DNA from: an uncultured Actinomycetes bacterium
Lineage (GTDB): Bacteria > Actinomycetota > Geothermincolia > Fen-727 > JACVIW01
Length of the DNA: 64,000 bases
Reading direction: 5' to 3'
Assembly (NCBI GenBank): GCA_937127245.1
Contig: CAKZLU010000012.1
Coordinates: forward strand, 40,028-104,027
Position 1 is the stretch's first letter; the number at the start of each line of letters is the position of its first letter. Shown here piece by piece: positions 27,261 through 37,626 of the stretch. Position numbers and translations under genes: made by a program. Under the pieces are notes generated by a model. That model was not told the DNA's origin. It was given only the letters and a program-made list of their open reading frames with translations, and ran no database searches.

Positions 27261-29009
27261 GTGATAGAAGGGAAGATAACAAAGGTTTCCGGACCTGTAG
27301 TGCAGGCGGAAGGCATGGCTGGGGCCAAGATGTACGATGTCGCCTTCGTGGGCGAATTGCGTTTGATAGGTGAAATCATTCGGCTTGAAGGGGATGAGGT
27401 TACAGTCCAGGTTTATGAGGATACTAGCGGTCTTGGGGTCGGCGAAAGAATAGTTTGCACCGAACAGCCGCTGCTTCTCGAGCTCGGCCCAGGCATGCTC
27501 TCCTCGATCTATGACGGTGTTCAAAGAAGGTTGCCCGAGCTCGGAGAAAAATACGGTGAGTACATAAGCAGGGGGACTGTTTCTGACCCGCTCGATAGGA
27601 ACAGGGAATGGGAGTTCATACCCCTTGCCGAGGTTGGACAGGTTGTGGGTCCGGGTGACGCTTTAGGTTATGTGCAGGAAACAGAGGTTATCAGGCATTT
27701 GATCATGGTGCCTCCTGGACAGGGCGGAAGGATAGCGGAGATAAAGAGCGGGCTTATGAAAGTGACAGATACTGTTGCTGTAACCGAGGACGGCACAGAA
27801 TTCACAATGATTCAAAGGTGGCCAGCAAGAGTTGCCCGTCCGGTTGTTCGCAAGCTTGACCCTGAGATCCCCTTCATCACCGGAACTCGAATTCTCGATA
27901 CTTTCTTTCCAGTGGCGCAGGGAGGGTACAGTATAATCCCTGGTGGATTTGGCACGGGCAAGACGGTTACTGAGCAGACTCTCGCAAAGTGGGCGCGGGC
28001 CGATGTTGTTATTTACGTAGGTTGCGGTGAGCGCGGCAATGAGATGACCGATGTTCTAACCGAGTTTCCGCAACTGGAGGATACCCGTACGGGTCTTCCT
28101 CTAATGAAGAGAACGATACTTGTTGCGAACACCAGCAATATGCCGGTTGCTGCCAGGGAGGCTTCCATTTACACCGGAATAACGATGGCGGAATACTACC
28201 GGGACATGGGATACGATGTCGCGATGATGGCTGACTCGACTTCCCGCTGGGGAGAGGCGCTCAGGGAGGTCTCGGGAAGACTTGAGGAGATGCCCGGCGA
28301 GGAGGGATATCCAGCCTATCTCGCGACCAGGCTTGCCGATTTTTATGAGAGATGCGGAAGGGCTGTTTGTCTCGGTTCGGAGGGACGGGTAGGCTCAATA
28401 ACAGTGGTGGGAGCCGTCTCTCCTCCGGGTGGTGACTTCTCTGAACCGATGACGCAGAATTCCCTGCGCATCTCCGGCTCGTTCTGGGCTCTCGACACGA
28501 GCCTTGCCCACAGAAGGCATTTCCCCGCCATTTCGTGGATGAAGAGTTATTCTCTTTATCTCGACCAGATCGAGGACTGGTACGCGGAAAATATCGCCTT
28601 GGACTGGAAGCAGGTGCGGGATAAGGCGATGATGATACTTCAAAAGGAAGACGAGCTTCAGGAGATTGTTCAGCTTGTCGGACCAGACGCCCTACCGGAG
28701 TTCGCGAGGGCTGTTCTCGAGGTTGCGAGAATTCTTCGGGAGGATTTCCTTCAGCAGTTTGCGTTCAGCGATGTCGATGCTTACTGCGAGCCTAAGAAGC
28801 AGTATCACATGTTGAAGATCATCGTTACTTACTACGATCTGCTCCAAGAAGTGCTTGTGAAGGGGGTTACTTTAAAGGAGGCCCTCGCGATACCTTTCAG
28901 GCAGAGACTCGCAAGAATGAAGGATATTCCAAATGAGGAGGCGCCTGAGAAACTCGCGCTTCTCGAGACAGAAATCCAGACCGAGCTGAGAAAGCTTATC
29001 AGATACTGA
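27261..29009 (+). CDS. A/V-type ATPase catalytic subunit A
   Basis: A 582-residue catalytic subunit. The P-loop is GGFGTGKT, and the family signatures [26 protein letters not shown] and [16 protein letters not shown] [14 protein letters not shown] are present, with the roughly 90-residue insertion characteristic of A subunits compared with F1 beta. It hydrolyses or makes ATP at the interface with subunit B in the A3B3 head. It starts with GTG at 27261, with GAGGGGTG about ten bases upstream. Confidence 0.97.
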   Translation: MIEGKITKVSGPVVQAEGMAGAKMYDVAFVGELRLIGEIIRLEGDEVTVQVYEDTSGLGVGERIVCTEQPLLLELGPGMLSSIYDGVQRRLPELGEKYGEYISRGTVSDPLDRNREWEFIPLAEVGQVVGPGDALGYVQETEVIRHLIMVPPGQGGRIAEIKSGLMKVTDTVAVTEDGTEFTMIQRWPARVARPVVRKLDPEIPFITGTRILDTFFPVAQGGYSIIPGGFGTGKTVTEQTLAKWARADVVIYVGCGERGNEMTDVLTEFPQLEDTRTGLPLMKRTILVANTSNMPVAAREASIYTGITMAEYYRDMGYDVAMMADSTSRWGEALREVSGRLEEMPGEEGYPAYLATRLADFYERCGRAVCLGSEGRVGSITVVGAVSPPGGDFSEPMTQNSLRISGSFWALDTSLAHRRHFPAISWMKSYSLYLDQIEDWYAENIALDWKQVRDKAMMILQKEDELQEIVQLVGPDALPEFARAVLEVARILREDFLQQFAFSDVDAYCEPKKQYHMLKIIVTYYDLLQEVLVKGVTLKEALAIPFRQRLARMKDIPNEEAPEKLALLETEIQTELRKLIRY

Positions 29010-29031
29010 AGCACTTTGAGGTGAGATAGAG

Positions 29032-30510
29032 ATGGAACAGGATAAGTTTGTCACTGTCGATTACAGAACCATACATGATGTGGCTGGTCCCCTTGTCTTC
29101 GTTCGGAATGTTAAAGGGGTGTCCTACGGTGAGATGGTGGAGGTAATCTCCTCCGATGGAACAAACAAACACGGGCAGGTAATTGAAGTGGACAGGGACC
29201 TTGCAGTCGTGCAGGTTTTCGGAACGACGCACGGTTTGGATGTGAAGGAATCCAGAGTTAGGTTCCAGGGCGATGTCATAAAGCTCGGTGTCTCTACCGC
29301 AATGCTCGGCAGGGTTTTAAACGGTCTGGGCGAGCCAATTGACGGAGGGGGTTCCATTTTTCCCGAGAAGGAACTCGATGTTACCGGAGCTCCCATAAAT
29401 CCCTTTATGAGGGATAACCCGAACGACTTCATACAGACAGGTATTTCCGCGATTGACGGACTCAACACACTTGTTAGAGGACAGAAGCTCCCCATTTTCT
29501 CCGGTGCCGGTCTTCCAGGAAATGAGCTTGCCGCGGCTATCGTTAGGAACGCGAAAGTAATAACCGGTGAGGATTTTGCAATAGTCTTCGGGGCAATGGG
29601 AATCACCAGGCGAGAAGCGTCATTCTTCCAGCAGTCGTTCGCCGAGACCGGCGCTCTTGACAGGGTTGTGCTCTTCTTGAATCTCGCGGAAGACCCGACT
29701 GTCGAGAGGATAATTACTCCCAGATGCGCGCTCACCATGGCTGAGTTTCTTGCCTTTGAGCATGACATGCAGGTCTTGGTTATTCTGACTGACATGACGA
29801 ACTACTGCGAGGCACTGCGGGAGATATCGGCAGCGAGGGAGGAGGTTCCGGGAAGGCGCGGGTATCCGGGATATATGTACACTGACCTCGCAAGCATCTA
29901 CGAGAGAGCGGGTAGGATAAAAGGCAAGAAGGGCTCCATAACCCAGGTTCCGATTCTGACAATGCCTGACGATGACATTACTCACCCAATTGCCGACCTT
30001 ACCGGCTACATCACCGAAGGCCAGATAGTTCTCTCCCGCGCACTCCACAGGAAGGGTATCTTCCCGCCGATAGATGTTCTCCCTTGCCTTTCCCGTCTTA
30101 TGAATGCGGGCATAGGTGAGGGAAAGACCAGAGAGGACCACCGCGGACTTGCAGACCAGCTCTATGCCTACTACGCGCAAGGAGTTGATCTGCGCAGGCT
30201 GGTGGCAATCATAGGCGAGGAAGCGCTATCAGAGATGGACAGGCTTTACCTGAGGTTCGCCGATGAGTTCGAGGAAAACTTCCTGAACCAGGGTGACCAG
30301 AACAGGGATATCGAGGAGACCTTCGAGATCGGCTGGAATCTCCTGGCGCTGCTTCCATCTTCTGAGATCAAGAGAATTAAAACTGAGTACATCCAGCGCT
30401 ATTTCCCCGGCGAGATTGTGAGCGAGGAGGTCAAAGAGGAAACGCCCAAGGCTGAAGGCGTGCTTCAGGCGAGGCCTGTTGAGGAGGAATCAGTAAAGAG
30501 CAAGACTTAA
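29032..30510 (+). CDS. A/V-type ATPase regulatory subunit B
   Basis: A 492-residue non-catalytic nucleotide-binding subunit of the A3B3 head. It lacks a full Walker A, having [15 protein letters not shown] at that place, as expected for B, and shows [26 protein letters not shown] and TITQ-like [22 protein letters not shown] 29032 has GAGGTGAG upstream. The C-terminal about 25 residues are a Glu/Lys-rich tail. A run of eight T (about 30528-30535) follows the gene before subunit D. Confidence 0.97.
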   Translation: MEQDKFVTVDYRTIHDVAGPLVFVRNVKGVSYGEMVEVISSDGTNKHGQVIEVDRDLAVVQVFGTTHGLDVKESRVRFQGDVIKLGVSTAMLGRVLNGLGEPIDGGGSIFPEKELDVTGAPINPFMRDNPNDFIQTGISAIDGLNTLVRGQKLPIFSGAGLPGNELAAAIVRNAKVITGEDFAIVFGAMGITRREASFFQQSFAETGALDRVVLFLNLAEDPTVERIITPRCALTMAEFLAFEHDMQVLVILTDMTNYCEALREISAAREEVPGRRGYPGYMYTDLASIYERAGRIKGKKGSITQVPILTMPDDDITHPIADLTGYITEGQIVLSRALHRKGIFPPIDVLPCLSRLMNAGIGEGKTREDHRGLADQLYAYYAQGVDLRRLVAIIGEEALSEMDRLYLRFADEFEENFLNQGDQNRDIEETFEIGWNLLALLPSSEIKRIKTEYIQRYFPGEIVSEEVKEETPKAEGVLQARPVEEESVKSKT

Positions 30511-30596
30511 GCCTCCCGAGCGCCGTTTTTTTTGACCGCGTATAACCTCTTTTTATAGGTTGGCTTAACGAAAAAGCGAATTTGGCGGGATTGGTT

Positions 30597-31238
30597 ATGG
30601 AGAAAGTCAAAGCCACGCGCAGCGAGCTTCTTTTCAGAAAGCAGCAGATTAGGCTTGCCAATCAGGGGCTTGAACTCTTGAAGAAAAAGAGGGATGCCTT
30701 GCTTAGGGAGTTTCTGCCGATAATAGATGAGACAATGCGGCTTTCCCTCAGGCTCGAGCGGGCAACAGCAGATGCGCAGGCGGCGCTCGCGTACACGGAA
30801 GCTGTCGAGGGAAGAATGGTCCTCCAGTCAGTTTCACTCGCGACGAAGGGCGAGATTCTTGTCGATATAACGGGGACTCACGTTATGGGAGTACCGATAC
30901 CCGTGATAAGGAAAGCGGAAGCCCCGGTGAAAACCGAACTCGAGCGGGGTTACTCAATAACGGGAGTGAGCGCCCGGGTGGACCAAACAGCGAGAAAATT
31001 TGAGGAGATTATCGACATAATGATTCAGAGCGCCGATATCGAGACAAGATTGAGGCGTTTGGGCGAGGAGTTGCAGAAAACAAATCGAAGGGTGAACGCG
31101 CTCGAAAACATCGTCATTCCTGAGCTCCAAGAGCAAGTCAAGTTCATATTTAACGCCCTTGATGAAAGGGCAAGGGAGGACCATTTCCGGCTGAAAAAGG
31201 TAAAGAAGAAAATCCTCGAGAAAAGTCATCGGGGTTAA
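30597..31238 (+). CDS. A/V-type ATPase subunit D (central axle)
   Basis: A 213-residue, mainly coiled-coil protein with the start KVKATRSELLFRKQQIRLA and later NRRVNALENIVIPEL, the signature of subunit D, the axle that turns inside A3B3. TTG at 30582 is in frame, but ATG 30597 gives the usual N-terminus. This is the last gene of the H-I-K-E-C-F-A-B-D operon, the normal order for A-type enzymes. Confidence 0.95.
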   Translation: MEKVKATRSELLFRKQQIRLANQGLELLKKKRDALLREFLPIIDETMRLSLRLERATADAQAALAYTEAVEGRMVLQSVSLATKGEILVDITGTHVMGVPIPVIRKAEAPVKTELERGYSITGVSARVDQTARKFEEIIDIMIQSADIETRLRRLGEELQKTNRRVNALENIVIPELQEQVKFIFNALDERAREDHFRLKKVKKKILEKSHRG

Positions 31239-31366
31239 CCGCTTTTGCTTTTCTTATCCGTCTATTCCTATTCTTAACAGGTATCCAGCGCATGTTTTTA
31301 GAATAAGTTTTTAGCGTGAGTGGTTTATTTTTACACCTGAAAAGACATGTTGTGCGGTGATGGCAT

Positions 31367-32617
31367 ATGGATAAATACGTTGTTGAGGGCGGCGCAACTC
31401 TCAAAGGGTCCGTGCGGGTAAGCGGTGCCAAGAACTCCGCCTTAAAGCTCATGGCGGCTTCCATAATGGCTTCGGAAGAATGCGTCATCAGAAACGTTCC
31501 GGATATAGCCGACGTTCGGACCATGCGCGAGCTCCTCGTTCACATGGGATTGGAACTTGAGCATGAAAGCAAGACAATGAGAATCGTTCCGTCCTCCAAT
31601 CCCAGGCCGGAAGCGCCCTATGAGATAGTCCAGAAAATGAGGGCAAGCATTGTCGTTCTCGGACCTATCCTTACAAGGTTCGGCAGCGCTCATGTAGCGA
31701 TGCCCGGTGGCTGCAACATTGGCTCAAGACAGATTGACCTCCATATCAAAGGGCTAACAGAGATGGGGGCTGATATTTCTGTTCTTCACGGCTTCATTGA
31801 AGCTAAGGCCAAAAGGCTTAAAGGAGCTCGAATATATCTTGAGCTGCCGAGCGTGGGCGCCACAGAGAATCTCCTGATGGCCGCGTGCATGGCCAAGGGG
31901 ACAACTATCATCGAGAACGCGGCGATGGAGCCCGAAATAACGGATTTGGCAGAATTTCTTCTGAAGCTCGGGGCAAGGATAACTGGGATCGGCACCCACA
32001 CCCTTGAGATTCAGGGGGTTGATTACCTGGGGAGCGCCGAACAGACCGTGATAGGCGACAGGGTTGAGGGCGGGACGTTTCTTATAGCGGGCGCCATAAC
32101 GCGGGGAGAGGTTAAGGTCGAGGGATTGAATCCTCTTCATCTTGACATAGTGCTCGAGAAGATGAGGGAGGCCGGGTGCGCGATCGAAGTGGGGGACAAC
32201 TGGGTAAGGGTGAGCATCCCCGGTGAGTTAACCGGGATAGAAATTTCAACACTCCCTTATCCCGGTTTCCCCACTGACCTGCAGCCCCAGATGGTCGCTC
32301 TGCTTTCTACCGCCCAGGGTATATCTTTTGTCACGGAGAATATATTCGACAACAGGTTCATGGTCGTAGATGAGCTCAATCGTCTCGGCGCAAATATAAA
32401 GACAAGAAACCATCACGCCATAATCCACGGCGTTCCAAGGTTGTCCGGCGCTCCCGTTACCGCTACCGACCTCAGAGCCGGCGCCGCTTTAGTTATTGCA
32501 GGTTTGTGCGCCGAGGGAGAAACCGTTGTGCATGATATTTACCATATCGACCGGGGATACGAATGCTTCGAGGACAAGTTAAGGGGAGTGGGCGCTAAAA
32601 TAGTCAGGACGTCCTGA
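31367..32617 (+). CDS. murA: UDP-N-acetylglucosamine 1-carboxyvinyltransferase
   Basis: MurA transfers enolpyruvate from PEP to UDP-GlcNAc, the first committed step of peptidoglycan synthesis. The 416-residue protein has VSGAKNSALKLMAASIMA at the start, the active-site cysteine Cys116 in GGCNIGSRQIDLH (so fosfomycin-sensitive by family knowledge), LPYPGFPTDLQPQMVAL and DLRAGAALVIAGL. The 130 bases upstream are A/T-rich, with GTTTTTAG twice, but no clear promoter could be assigned. Confidence 0.97.
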   Translation: MDKYVVEGGATLKGSVRVSGAKNSALKLMAASIMASEECVIRNVPDIADVRTMRELLVHMGLELEHESKTMRIVPSSNPRPEAPYEIVQKMRASIVVLGPILTRFGSAHVAMPGGCNIGSRQIDLHIKGLTEMGADISVLHGFIEAKAKRLKGARIYLELPSVGATENLLMAACMAKGTTIIENAAMEPEITDLAEFLLKLGARITGIGTHTLEIQGVDYLGSAEQTVIGDRVEGGTFLIAGAITRGEVKVEGLNPLHLDIVLEKMREAGCAIEVGDNWVRVSIPGELTGIEISTLPYPGFPTDLQPQMVALLSTAQGISFVTENIFDNRFMVVDELNRLGANIKTRNHHAIIHGVPRLSGAPVTATDLRAGAALVIAGLCAEGETVVHDIYHIDRGYECFEDKLRGVGAKIVRTS

Positions 32618-32620
32618 AAT

Positions 32621-35053
32621 ATGTTCTCTTTGTTTTATGGGAATGACCCCGTGTTTATGAAAATGCTTTCCTTTTTTTCATGCGGAAAAAGCAAAAAAGG
32701 ACTGGCGGGCGGTTTCCCGCGTTTTTTGGTGAGATTTTTCACCACGCTTTCTGTCTTGATGATCCTGTTATCCTTTTTTTCCAGAGCGACTGCTAAAGAA
32801 GGAGAGAAGCGGAAATATGCCGGTAAGCTGGTCGTCATTGTGGCAGAAAGGCTAACAATTGACGATCTGGCATATCCTCAGGCCGAGAATATCATCTCCT
32901 TTTGCCGGCACTGGGCAGTTGGGCTCATGGCAACAAGAAACCAAACGCCAGGGCTGAAGAGTAGCGAGGTCACGGGAAAGGAATATATCACGCTGTCATC
33001 CGGGAAACCCTCCCTCGGTGCTCCTGGCTCATATCTCTGTCTTAACGAAAAAGAAATGGAAAGCCCGAGTTCCTCAAAGCGACTTTCCCGAACCGAAAGG
33101 GTAGAAGGTGTTGAGTTTTCTTACGGCTCAGTGGACTGCCTCGTCTGGGAGGACGTTAAGAGGAAGAACACAAGACTCAAAGGGGTAACCCCGGGTCTCC
33201 TCGGCAGCGTTCTTAAAGAAGAAGGAATTACCCGCGCTGCGGTGGGAAATGCCGATGACATCTACGCAAGAATAAGGTTCGCCCCGCTTATAGCCTGCGA
33301 TAAGTCCGGTCGCATCCCAACTGGCAACATAACGGTAAGCGCAGTGCTTTTCGACAGCAATTTTCCAGGCGGCCTGAGGACAGACACGCAAAGAACGCTA
33401 AGCACGTGCAGGAGTTATTTCGAAGAAGCGCGATTCATTGTGGTTGAGTTCGGTGACTTGGCGAGGCTTGAAAGGCATTTCAGGCAAGCGTCTGATGAGA
33501 GAATCTCAAAACTGAGGGCGCAGGCTGTTTCAAGATTGGACCGACTTGCGCACTCGATCGCCGATGAACTCGACCTTAAAACGTCCGCTCTATTCATAAT
33601 TAGTCCGGTCGCCTCTGCAGAAGAAGGCGAAGCGGGCGTTTATCTGACGCCCATTGTCGCGGTTGGGAAAGGATTTAGAAACGGGCTTCTGACATCGAGT
33701 TCGACCAAAAGGGAAGGCTTGGTGAGCAATCTTGATTTCCTCCCGTCAGTCTGTGAATTCTTCAAAATAACAGCTCCTTTGGATGCTGCAGGTTCCGTTA
33801 TGAGATCTGTTGATAGACAGAGGGCTGTCAAGTATCTGCTCGCCCTTAAAAAGAGGCTCGTTGTTTCGTTGGGAATTAAATGGCATCTTATGGTTGCGCT
33901 CATCGTTTTCGTTTTAATCCTTATATTCTTAACAATCTTCGGCTACTATGCTGACCGCAGAAAGAGATTCATCACAGACACGGGGTTAAGAAGGCTGTTT
34001 CCAGTACTGCGGGACCTGAGCCTCGTTGCTGCCGCTACGCCGTTAACCTTTTTGCTTGTTCCCGCTTTTGGGATCAAAAATCAAGCGGTTCTTGTTGTGG
34101 TTTGCCTATCTTTCGGTGTTTTTGTGGGTCTTGCGGCGAGTTTCGTTGCAAGGCGGTTTAAACGCCTGGATGCTTTTTCTTTGGTATGCGCGCTTACCGC
34201 GCTTGCTATCGTTTTTGACCTGCATACCGGCTCTCGCCTCATCATATCACCGCTTCTGGGTTCATCCGCCCTCGAGGGTTTCAGGTTCTACGGTTTGACA
34301 AACGCGGTCGTGGGGCTTGCGCTTGCCGCAACGCTGTGGGCTGTCGCGGGTTATATTGAACCGGAGCCTTTTTCTTTTATTGGAAAGAATGGTGAAAATG
34401 TCCGGGCAGATGCTGCCAGTCGAGACAAAGCGCTTTCAAGGAAAAAGATAATACTTGCGGTCATAATTTTCGCGATTGTATGTCTTTCGATAGGTCTTGG
34501 ACCTTTAGGCGCCAATTTCGGTGGTTTCCTCACTGCTCTTTTCATCTTTTCATTCTTCGTAAGCGGCAAGCCGCTCATCTCGGTGAAGAGAAGAATTTTC
34601 TTCATCGTCTCTTTGATCTGCGTCGGAACGGCATTCATTCTCCTCACCGACGCTTACTTTTTCAAATCTCACGCGGGCAGAGCGGTAAGCGGGCAGTTTG
34701 CGGGAATGCTCTCAATTCTCGAAAACAAGATCACCACCCAGGTGAGACAGTTCAGCTATTTTCTCCTGCCATCATTTGTCTTGCTTTCGGGAATCGCCGT
34801 GCTCGCTTTGTGGATGAAGAGCGGGAGCGAAATGCTGTCTGCATTTTGGAGAAAAGCGAAGGTCCATACATTCGCCTTTCACACCCTTTTATTAGGATCA
34901 ATCGTTGGTTTTGCCTTGAACGATACGGGCACTTCTCTTGTGGGGGCAGTCATGCTCCTCAGCGCTGCCGGTATTTGCTATTATTTTGCTTCATACAAAA
35001 GCATGACCGCGGAATCAGCTGGAACCAAGATTTGCGCTGAGAGAAGCGGTTGA
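32621..35053 (+). CDS. Large membrane protein with extracytoplasmic alkaline-phosphatase-like part
   Basis: An 810-residue protein of unknown function. A signal-anchor helix lies near residues 37-57. An extracytoplasmic part (about 60-415) follows. After it come about nine or ten membrane helices (from about 420 to 790). The soluble part, with KLVVIVAERLTIDDL, then ALFIISPVAS and NLDFLPSVCEFF, resembles the alkaline-phosphatase/sulfatase fold by layout, but catalytic metal motifs are not obvious. The last helices contain GFALNDTGTS, a motif I have seen in actinobacterial membrane proteins of this type. The gene begins four bases after murA, so an envelope role is likely. Several in-frame ATGs make the start uncertain. 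Confidence 0.7.
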   Translation: MFSLFYGNDPVFMKMLSFFSCGKSKKGLAGGFPRFLVRFFTTLSVLMILLSFFSRATAKEGEKRKYAGKLVVIVAERLTIDDLAYPQAENIISFCRHWAVGLMATRNQTPGLKSSEVTGKEYITLSSGKPSLGAPGSYLCLNEKEMESPSSSKRLSRTERVEGVEFSYGSVDCLVWEDVKRKNTRLKGVTPGLLGSVLKEEGITRAAVGNADDIYARIRFAPLIACDKSGRIPTGNITVSAVLFDSNFPGGLRTDTQRTLSTCRSYFEEARFIVVEFGDLARLERHFRQASDERISKLRAQAVSRLDRLAHSIADELDLKTSALFIISPVASAEEGEAGVYLTPIVAVGKGFRNGLLTSSSTKREGLVSNLDFLPSVCEFFKITAPLDAAGSVMRSVDRQRAVKYLLALKKRLVVSLGIKWHLMVALIVFVLILIFLTIFGYYADRRKRFITDTGLRRLFPVLRDLSLVAAATPLTFLLVPAFGIKNQAVLVVVCLSFGVFVGLAASFVARRFKRLDAFSLVCALTALAIVFDLHTGSRLIISPLLGSSALEGFRFYGLTNAVVGLALAATLWAVAGYIEPEPFSFIGKNGENVRADAASRDKALSRKKIILAVIIFAIVCLSIGLGPLGANFGGFLTALFIFSFFVSGKPLISVKRRIFFIVSLICVGTAFILLTDAYFFKSHAGRAVSGQFAGMLSILENKITTQVRQFSYFLLPSFVLLSGIAVLALWMKSGSEMLSAFWRKAKVHTFAFHTLLLGSIVGFALNDTGTSLVGAVMLLSAAGICYYFASYKSMTAESAGTKICAERSG

Positions 35054-35128
35054 GCGTTTTGCGCCTTTCGCGCTTGCCGAAAATCACCGCTAAATTTTGC
35101 AGCTCTCTTTGTTTGCCGGAGGCTGTCC

Positions 35129-36091
35129 TCAGTCTTGCTTGGAGAATTGCCGCACCGCTATTGCCATCATCACGACAACAAAACCCACCATCACTACAAC
35201 ATCGAGCCAGGCGGGGTAAATCTGTGATTGCAGTTTAGGGACTTGCGGCGCGGACGCTTTTATTTTCTGCAGCACATCCGGGGGAATCTTTGATAGCACT
35301 TCCCCAGGAATCTTTCCGGCGAGGCTTGCCTGAGCGCTTGAAAGGTTGACACCTTTGAGGGCTATTCCCCTTAGAAGGTCCACCCCGTAAGAAAGGGGGT
35401 TTGCTTTCGTGAGTATCTCAAGCCACTCGGGCAGTCCCTGCAAGGGAAACATTGCCCCAGAAAGGAAGAACAGAGGAAGCAGTATGAAGTTCATTACGAT
35501 TGGAAACCCCTCGAAAGATTCCATCCTCGCGGCGATGGCCACTCCGAGTGAGGTTAGCCCGAGTGCAAGCAGGAACGCAACCGGGAGCAGCAGAATAGCC
35601 TTCGTAAGTGTTGAAAGGGAGAATCCATAGATGCTCGGAATGAACATGAGAATCATGAAAACGGCAGCTTGCATGACCGCGGTTGTTGCCCCTCCAAAGA
35701 TTTTCCCGATAGCCACGCTCGAGCGGGGAACCGGGGATACGAGCACTTCTTTGAGGAAGCCGAATTCCCTATCCCATAGAATGGATATGGCGGAAAACAT
35801 TGAAGTGAACAGCACCGTCATACCGAGAATTCCGGGGAACATAAACGTTACGTATTTTACGGTTGTGCCGCTACCGAATACCTTGAACGCTGATTGAAGC
35901 CCGGTACCCAGAAGAAACAGATAAATGATGGGCTGAAAGAAAGCCCCGATTCTTCGCGGCGTGTCTCGCCAGAATCTTTTAAGTTCGCGCAGCCATATGA
36001 CCATAATGCCGGTCGTATACCTTCGGCGCATCTTTTGTCCACGGTCCGGGAACCGTTCCTTTTCGCTTATATGAACCCGTTCCTCTACCAT
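35129..36091 (-). CDS. ABC-2 type transporter permease
   Basis: A 320-residue membrane permease of the DrrB/NodJ class. It begins with a cytoplasmic amphipathic stretch (VIWLRELKRFWRDTPRRIG), followed by six membrane helices and the family loop PVPRSSVAIGKIFGGATTAV. An unusual extracytoplasmic insertion of about 60 residues (SAQASLAGKIPGEV to KLQSQIYPAW) precedes the last helix. It lies ten bases behind the ATPase gene, and AAGGAGG overlaps that gene's end. Substrate is unknown; drug, lipid or polysaccharide export is typical. Confidence 0.9.
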   Translation of the reverse strand: MVEERVHISEKERFPDRGQKMRRRYTTGIMVIWLRELKRFWRDTPRRIGAFFQPIIYLFLLGTGLQSAFKVFGSGTTVKYVTFMFPGILGMTVLFTSMFSAISILWDREFGFLKEVLVSPVPRSSVAIGKIFGGATTAVMQAAVFMILMFIPSIYGFSLSTLTKAILLLPVAFLLALGLTSLGVAIAARMESFEGFPIVMNFILLPLFFLSGAMFPLQGLPEWLEILTKANPLSYGVDLLRGIALKGVNLSSAQASLAGKIPGEVLSKIPPDVLQKIKASAPQVPKLQSQIYPAWLDVVVMVGFVVVMMAIAVRQFSKQD

Positions 36092-36100
36092 GCTTGAAAA

Positions 36101-37087
36101 CTACCTCCTTGTCGGTCTTCCGAATGGGGCAAACCTCAGACTTGCGGTTTCGTCCATGCCTTCCTCTCTTATTTCCCTTCCGGTAAGTTTCAAAAAGACG
36201 TCGTCGAGCGTTGGACGGTGCAGATTGATGGATATGATTTCAACGCCGAGCCCACGGATTAACGGCGGGATGAACTCGTCTCCTTTCGAGACCTTGAAGG
36301 ATATAGTATCCTTATCGGGGAGCATCTCGACTTGCGGAAACAGCGATAGAATCTCTTTCCTCGCTCTATTATCATCCTTTGTTTTAAGTCTTATGACATC
36401 CCCTCCGATCATTCTCTTAAGATTGTCCGGGGTGTCCATCGCTATGATTTTTCCTCTGTCGATTATCGCTATTCTCTCGCAGTGTTCCGCTTCCTCCATG
36501 TAATGAGTGGTAAGAAAAATGGTTATCTCTTCTCTCTTTTTCAGGTCCTCGATGTAATTCCATATGTAGTTTCTTGTTTGAGGGTCGAGGCCTATTGTGG
36601 GCTCGTCGAGAAAGAGAATATGCGGATAATGAAGAAGACCTCTCGCTATCTCGAGCCTTCTTTTCATCCCCCCCGAATAGGTCCTCACAAGGTCATGAGC
36701 CCGATCCGTAAGCGCGACCATGTCAAGAACTTCAATCATTCGCCTCTTCCGTTCGGTTTTAGGGATGTGATAAACGTAAGCGTGAAACTCCAGGTTTTCC
36801 CAGCCGGTCAGTCTATCGTCGAGACTTGGGTCCTGAAAAACAAGACCGATGGATTCTCTTACTTCATGCTTGTATTTAAGAACATCATAGCCGTTGACAA
36901 ACGCTCTCCCGGAATCAGGCTTCAAAAGCGTGCACAGTATGTTTATCGTTGTCGTTTTTCCCGCCCCGTTTGGGCCGAGGAAGCCAAAGATCTCTCCCCT
37001 GGACACATCGAAGGAGACGTCATTAACCGCGACAACGCCGTTGAAGGATTTTACAAGAGAATCGACAGTTATCACATTATCATTCAT
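36101..37087 (-). CDS. ABC transporter ATP-binding protein (DrrA-like)
   Basis: A roughly 328-residue ATPase with Walker A GPNGAGKTTT, Q-loop VFQDPSLDDRLTG, signature YSGGMKRRLEIARGL, Walker B ILFLDEPTIGLDP and the switch histidine in TTHYMEEAEHC. A C-terminal about 100-residue DrrA-type extension follows. The frame is open to 37123, but ATG 37087 is preceded by GGGGGGAA at good spacing and overlaps the end of the marR gene by eight bases, so regulator, ATPase and permease form one operon. Confidence 0.95.
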   Translation of the reverse strand: MNDNVITVDSLVKSFNGVVAVNDVSFDVSRGEIFGFLGPNGAGKTTTINILCTLLKPDSGRAFVNGYDVLKYKHEVRESIGLVFQDPSLDDRLTGWENLEFHAYVYHIPKTERKRRMIEVLDMVALTDRAHDLVRTYSGGMKRRLEIARGLLHYPHILFLDEPTIGLDPQTRNYIWNYIEDLKKREEITIFLTTHYMEEAEHCERIAIIDRGKIIAMDTPDNLKRMIGGDVIRLKTKDDNRARKEILSLFPQVEMLPDKDTISFKVSKGDEFIPPLIRGLGVEIISINLHRPTLDDVFLKLTGREIREEGMDETASLRFAPFGRPTRR

Positions 37088-37559
37088 TGAAAGATTCCCC
37101 CCTGCTCTTTTCAGCAAGTTCAACCCATTTATCGGCTAACTTTTCAAGATTGGAGACACAGTGTTTTATTTCGTCGAATTCTTCCCTCCTCAGTATCTCT
37201 GATATAAACTGCCGCTGTTTCCTCGATATTCTCTGGAGTATCCTCGTGCTCTTATCTGTCATGGACACGGTCGTGACGCGCCTGTCATGTTCGCTTTTTT
37301 CTTTTCTCAAAAAACCTTTCCTGCATAGCGCGTCTATCATTCTGCTCGCTGTTGGTGGAGCGATCATCATCGAGGATGAAATTTCGGTGACGGTTAGGCT
37401 GCCTTGATCTCTGAGTATTCTGATGAGGTGGAACTGGGGAAAGGTTAGATTGTGTTCCTCTATCTCACTTCTGAAAACCGCTCTCACGCCGCGGAACGCC
37501 TTTTCAACGCTTTTCATCAGGTCTTCTGCAAGACTGTTTATATCGTTTATGGAATTCAT
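37080..37559 (-). CDS. MarR-family transcriptional regulator
   Basis: A roughly 159-residue winged-helix repressor. The DNA-binding part contains LTVTEISSSMMIAPPTASRMIDAL (recognition helix) and the wing EKSEHDRRVTTVSMT, both typical of MarR. Dimerisation helices lie at both ends. ATG 37559 has GAGGAGA five bases upstream. It leads the operon with the ABC exporter and probably represses it through the palindrome upstream, with release by a small ligand that the exporter may also remove. Confidence 0.93.
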   Translation of the reverse strand: MNSINDINSLAEDLMKSVEKAFRGVRAVFRSEIEEHNLTFPQFHLIRILRDQGSLTVTEISSSMMIAPPTASRMIDALCRKGFLRKEKSEHDRRVTTVSMTDKSTRILQRISRKQRQFISEILRREEFDEIKHCVSNLEKLADKWVELAEKSRGESFNE

Positions 37560-37581
37560 TCCGATCTCCTCGACAAATACT

Positions 37582-37596
37582 TTTAGCAATGCTAAA
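37582..37596. promoter_or_regulatory. Palindromic operator of the marR-ABC operon
   Basis: TTTAGCA-A-TGCTAAA is a perfect 15-base inverted repeat. It starts one base downstream of the predicted -10 element and so covers the transcription start, 22 bases upstream of the marR ATG. Size, position and A/T content fit an autoregulated MarR operator. Confidence 0.7.
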
Positions 37597-37597
37597 T

Positions 37598-37626
37598 AAA
37601 TTAAATTATGAGGTTTGACGTGTCAA
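37598..37626 (-). promoter_or_regulatory. Promoter of the marR-ABC operon
   Basis: On the minus strand, a perfect TTGACA (37626-37621) and TAATTT (37603-37598) are spaced by 17 bases. A second inverted repeat, TTGAC-GT-GTCAA (37615-37626 read on the plus strand), covers the -35 element and might be a second binding site. Confidence 0.6.

Noticed and set aside
34480..35040. A 186-codon frame overlapping the large membrane protein gene
   Set aside because: It is a shadow frame: the overlapped gene has a continuous membrane-helix pattern, while this frame shows no domain and no ribosome site.
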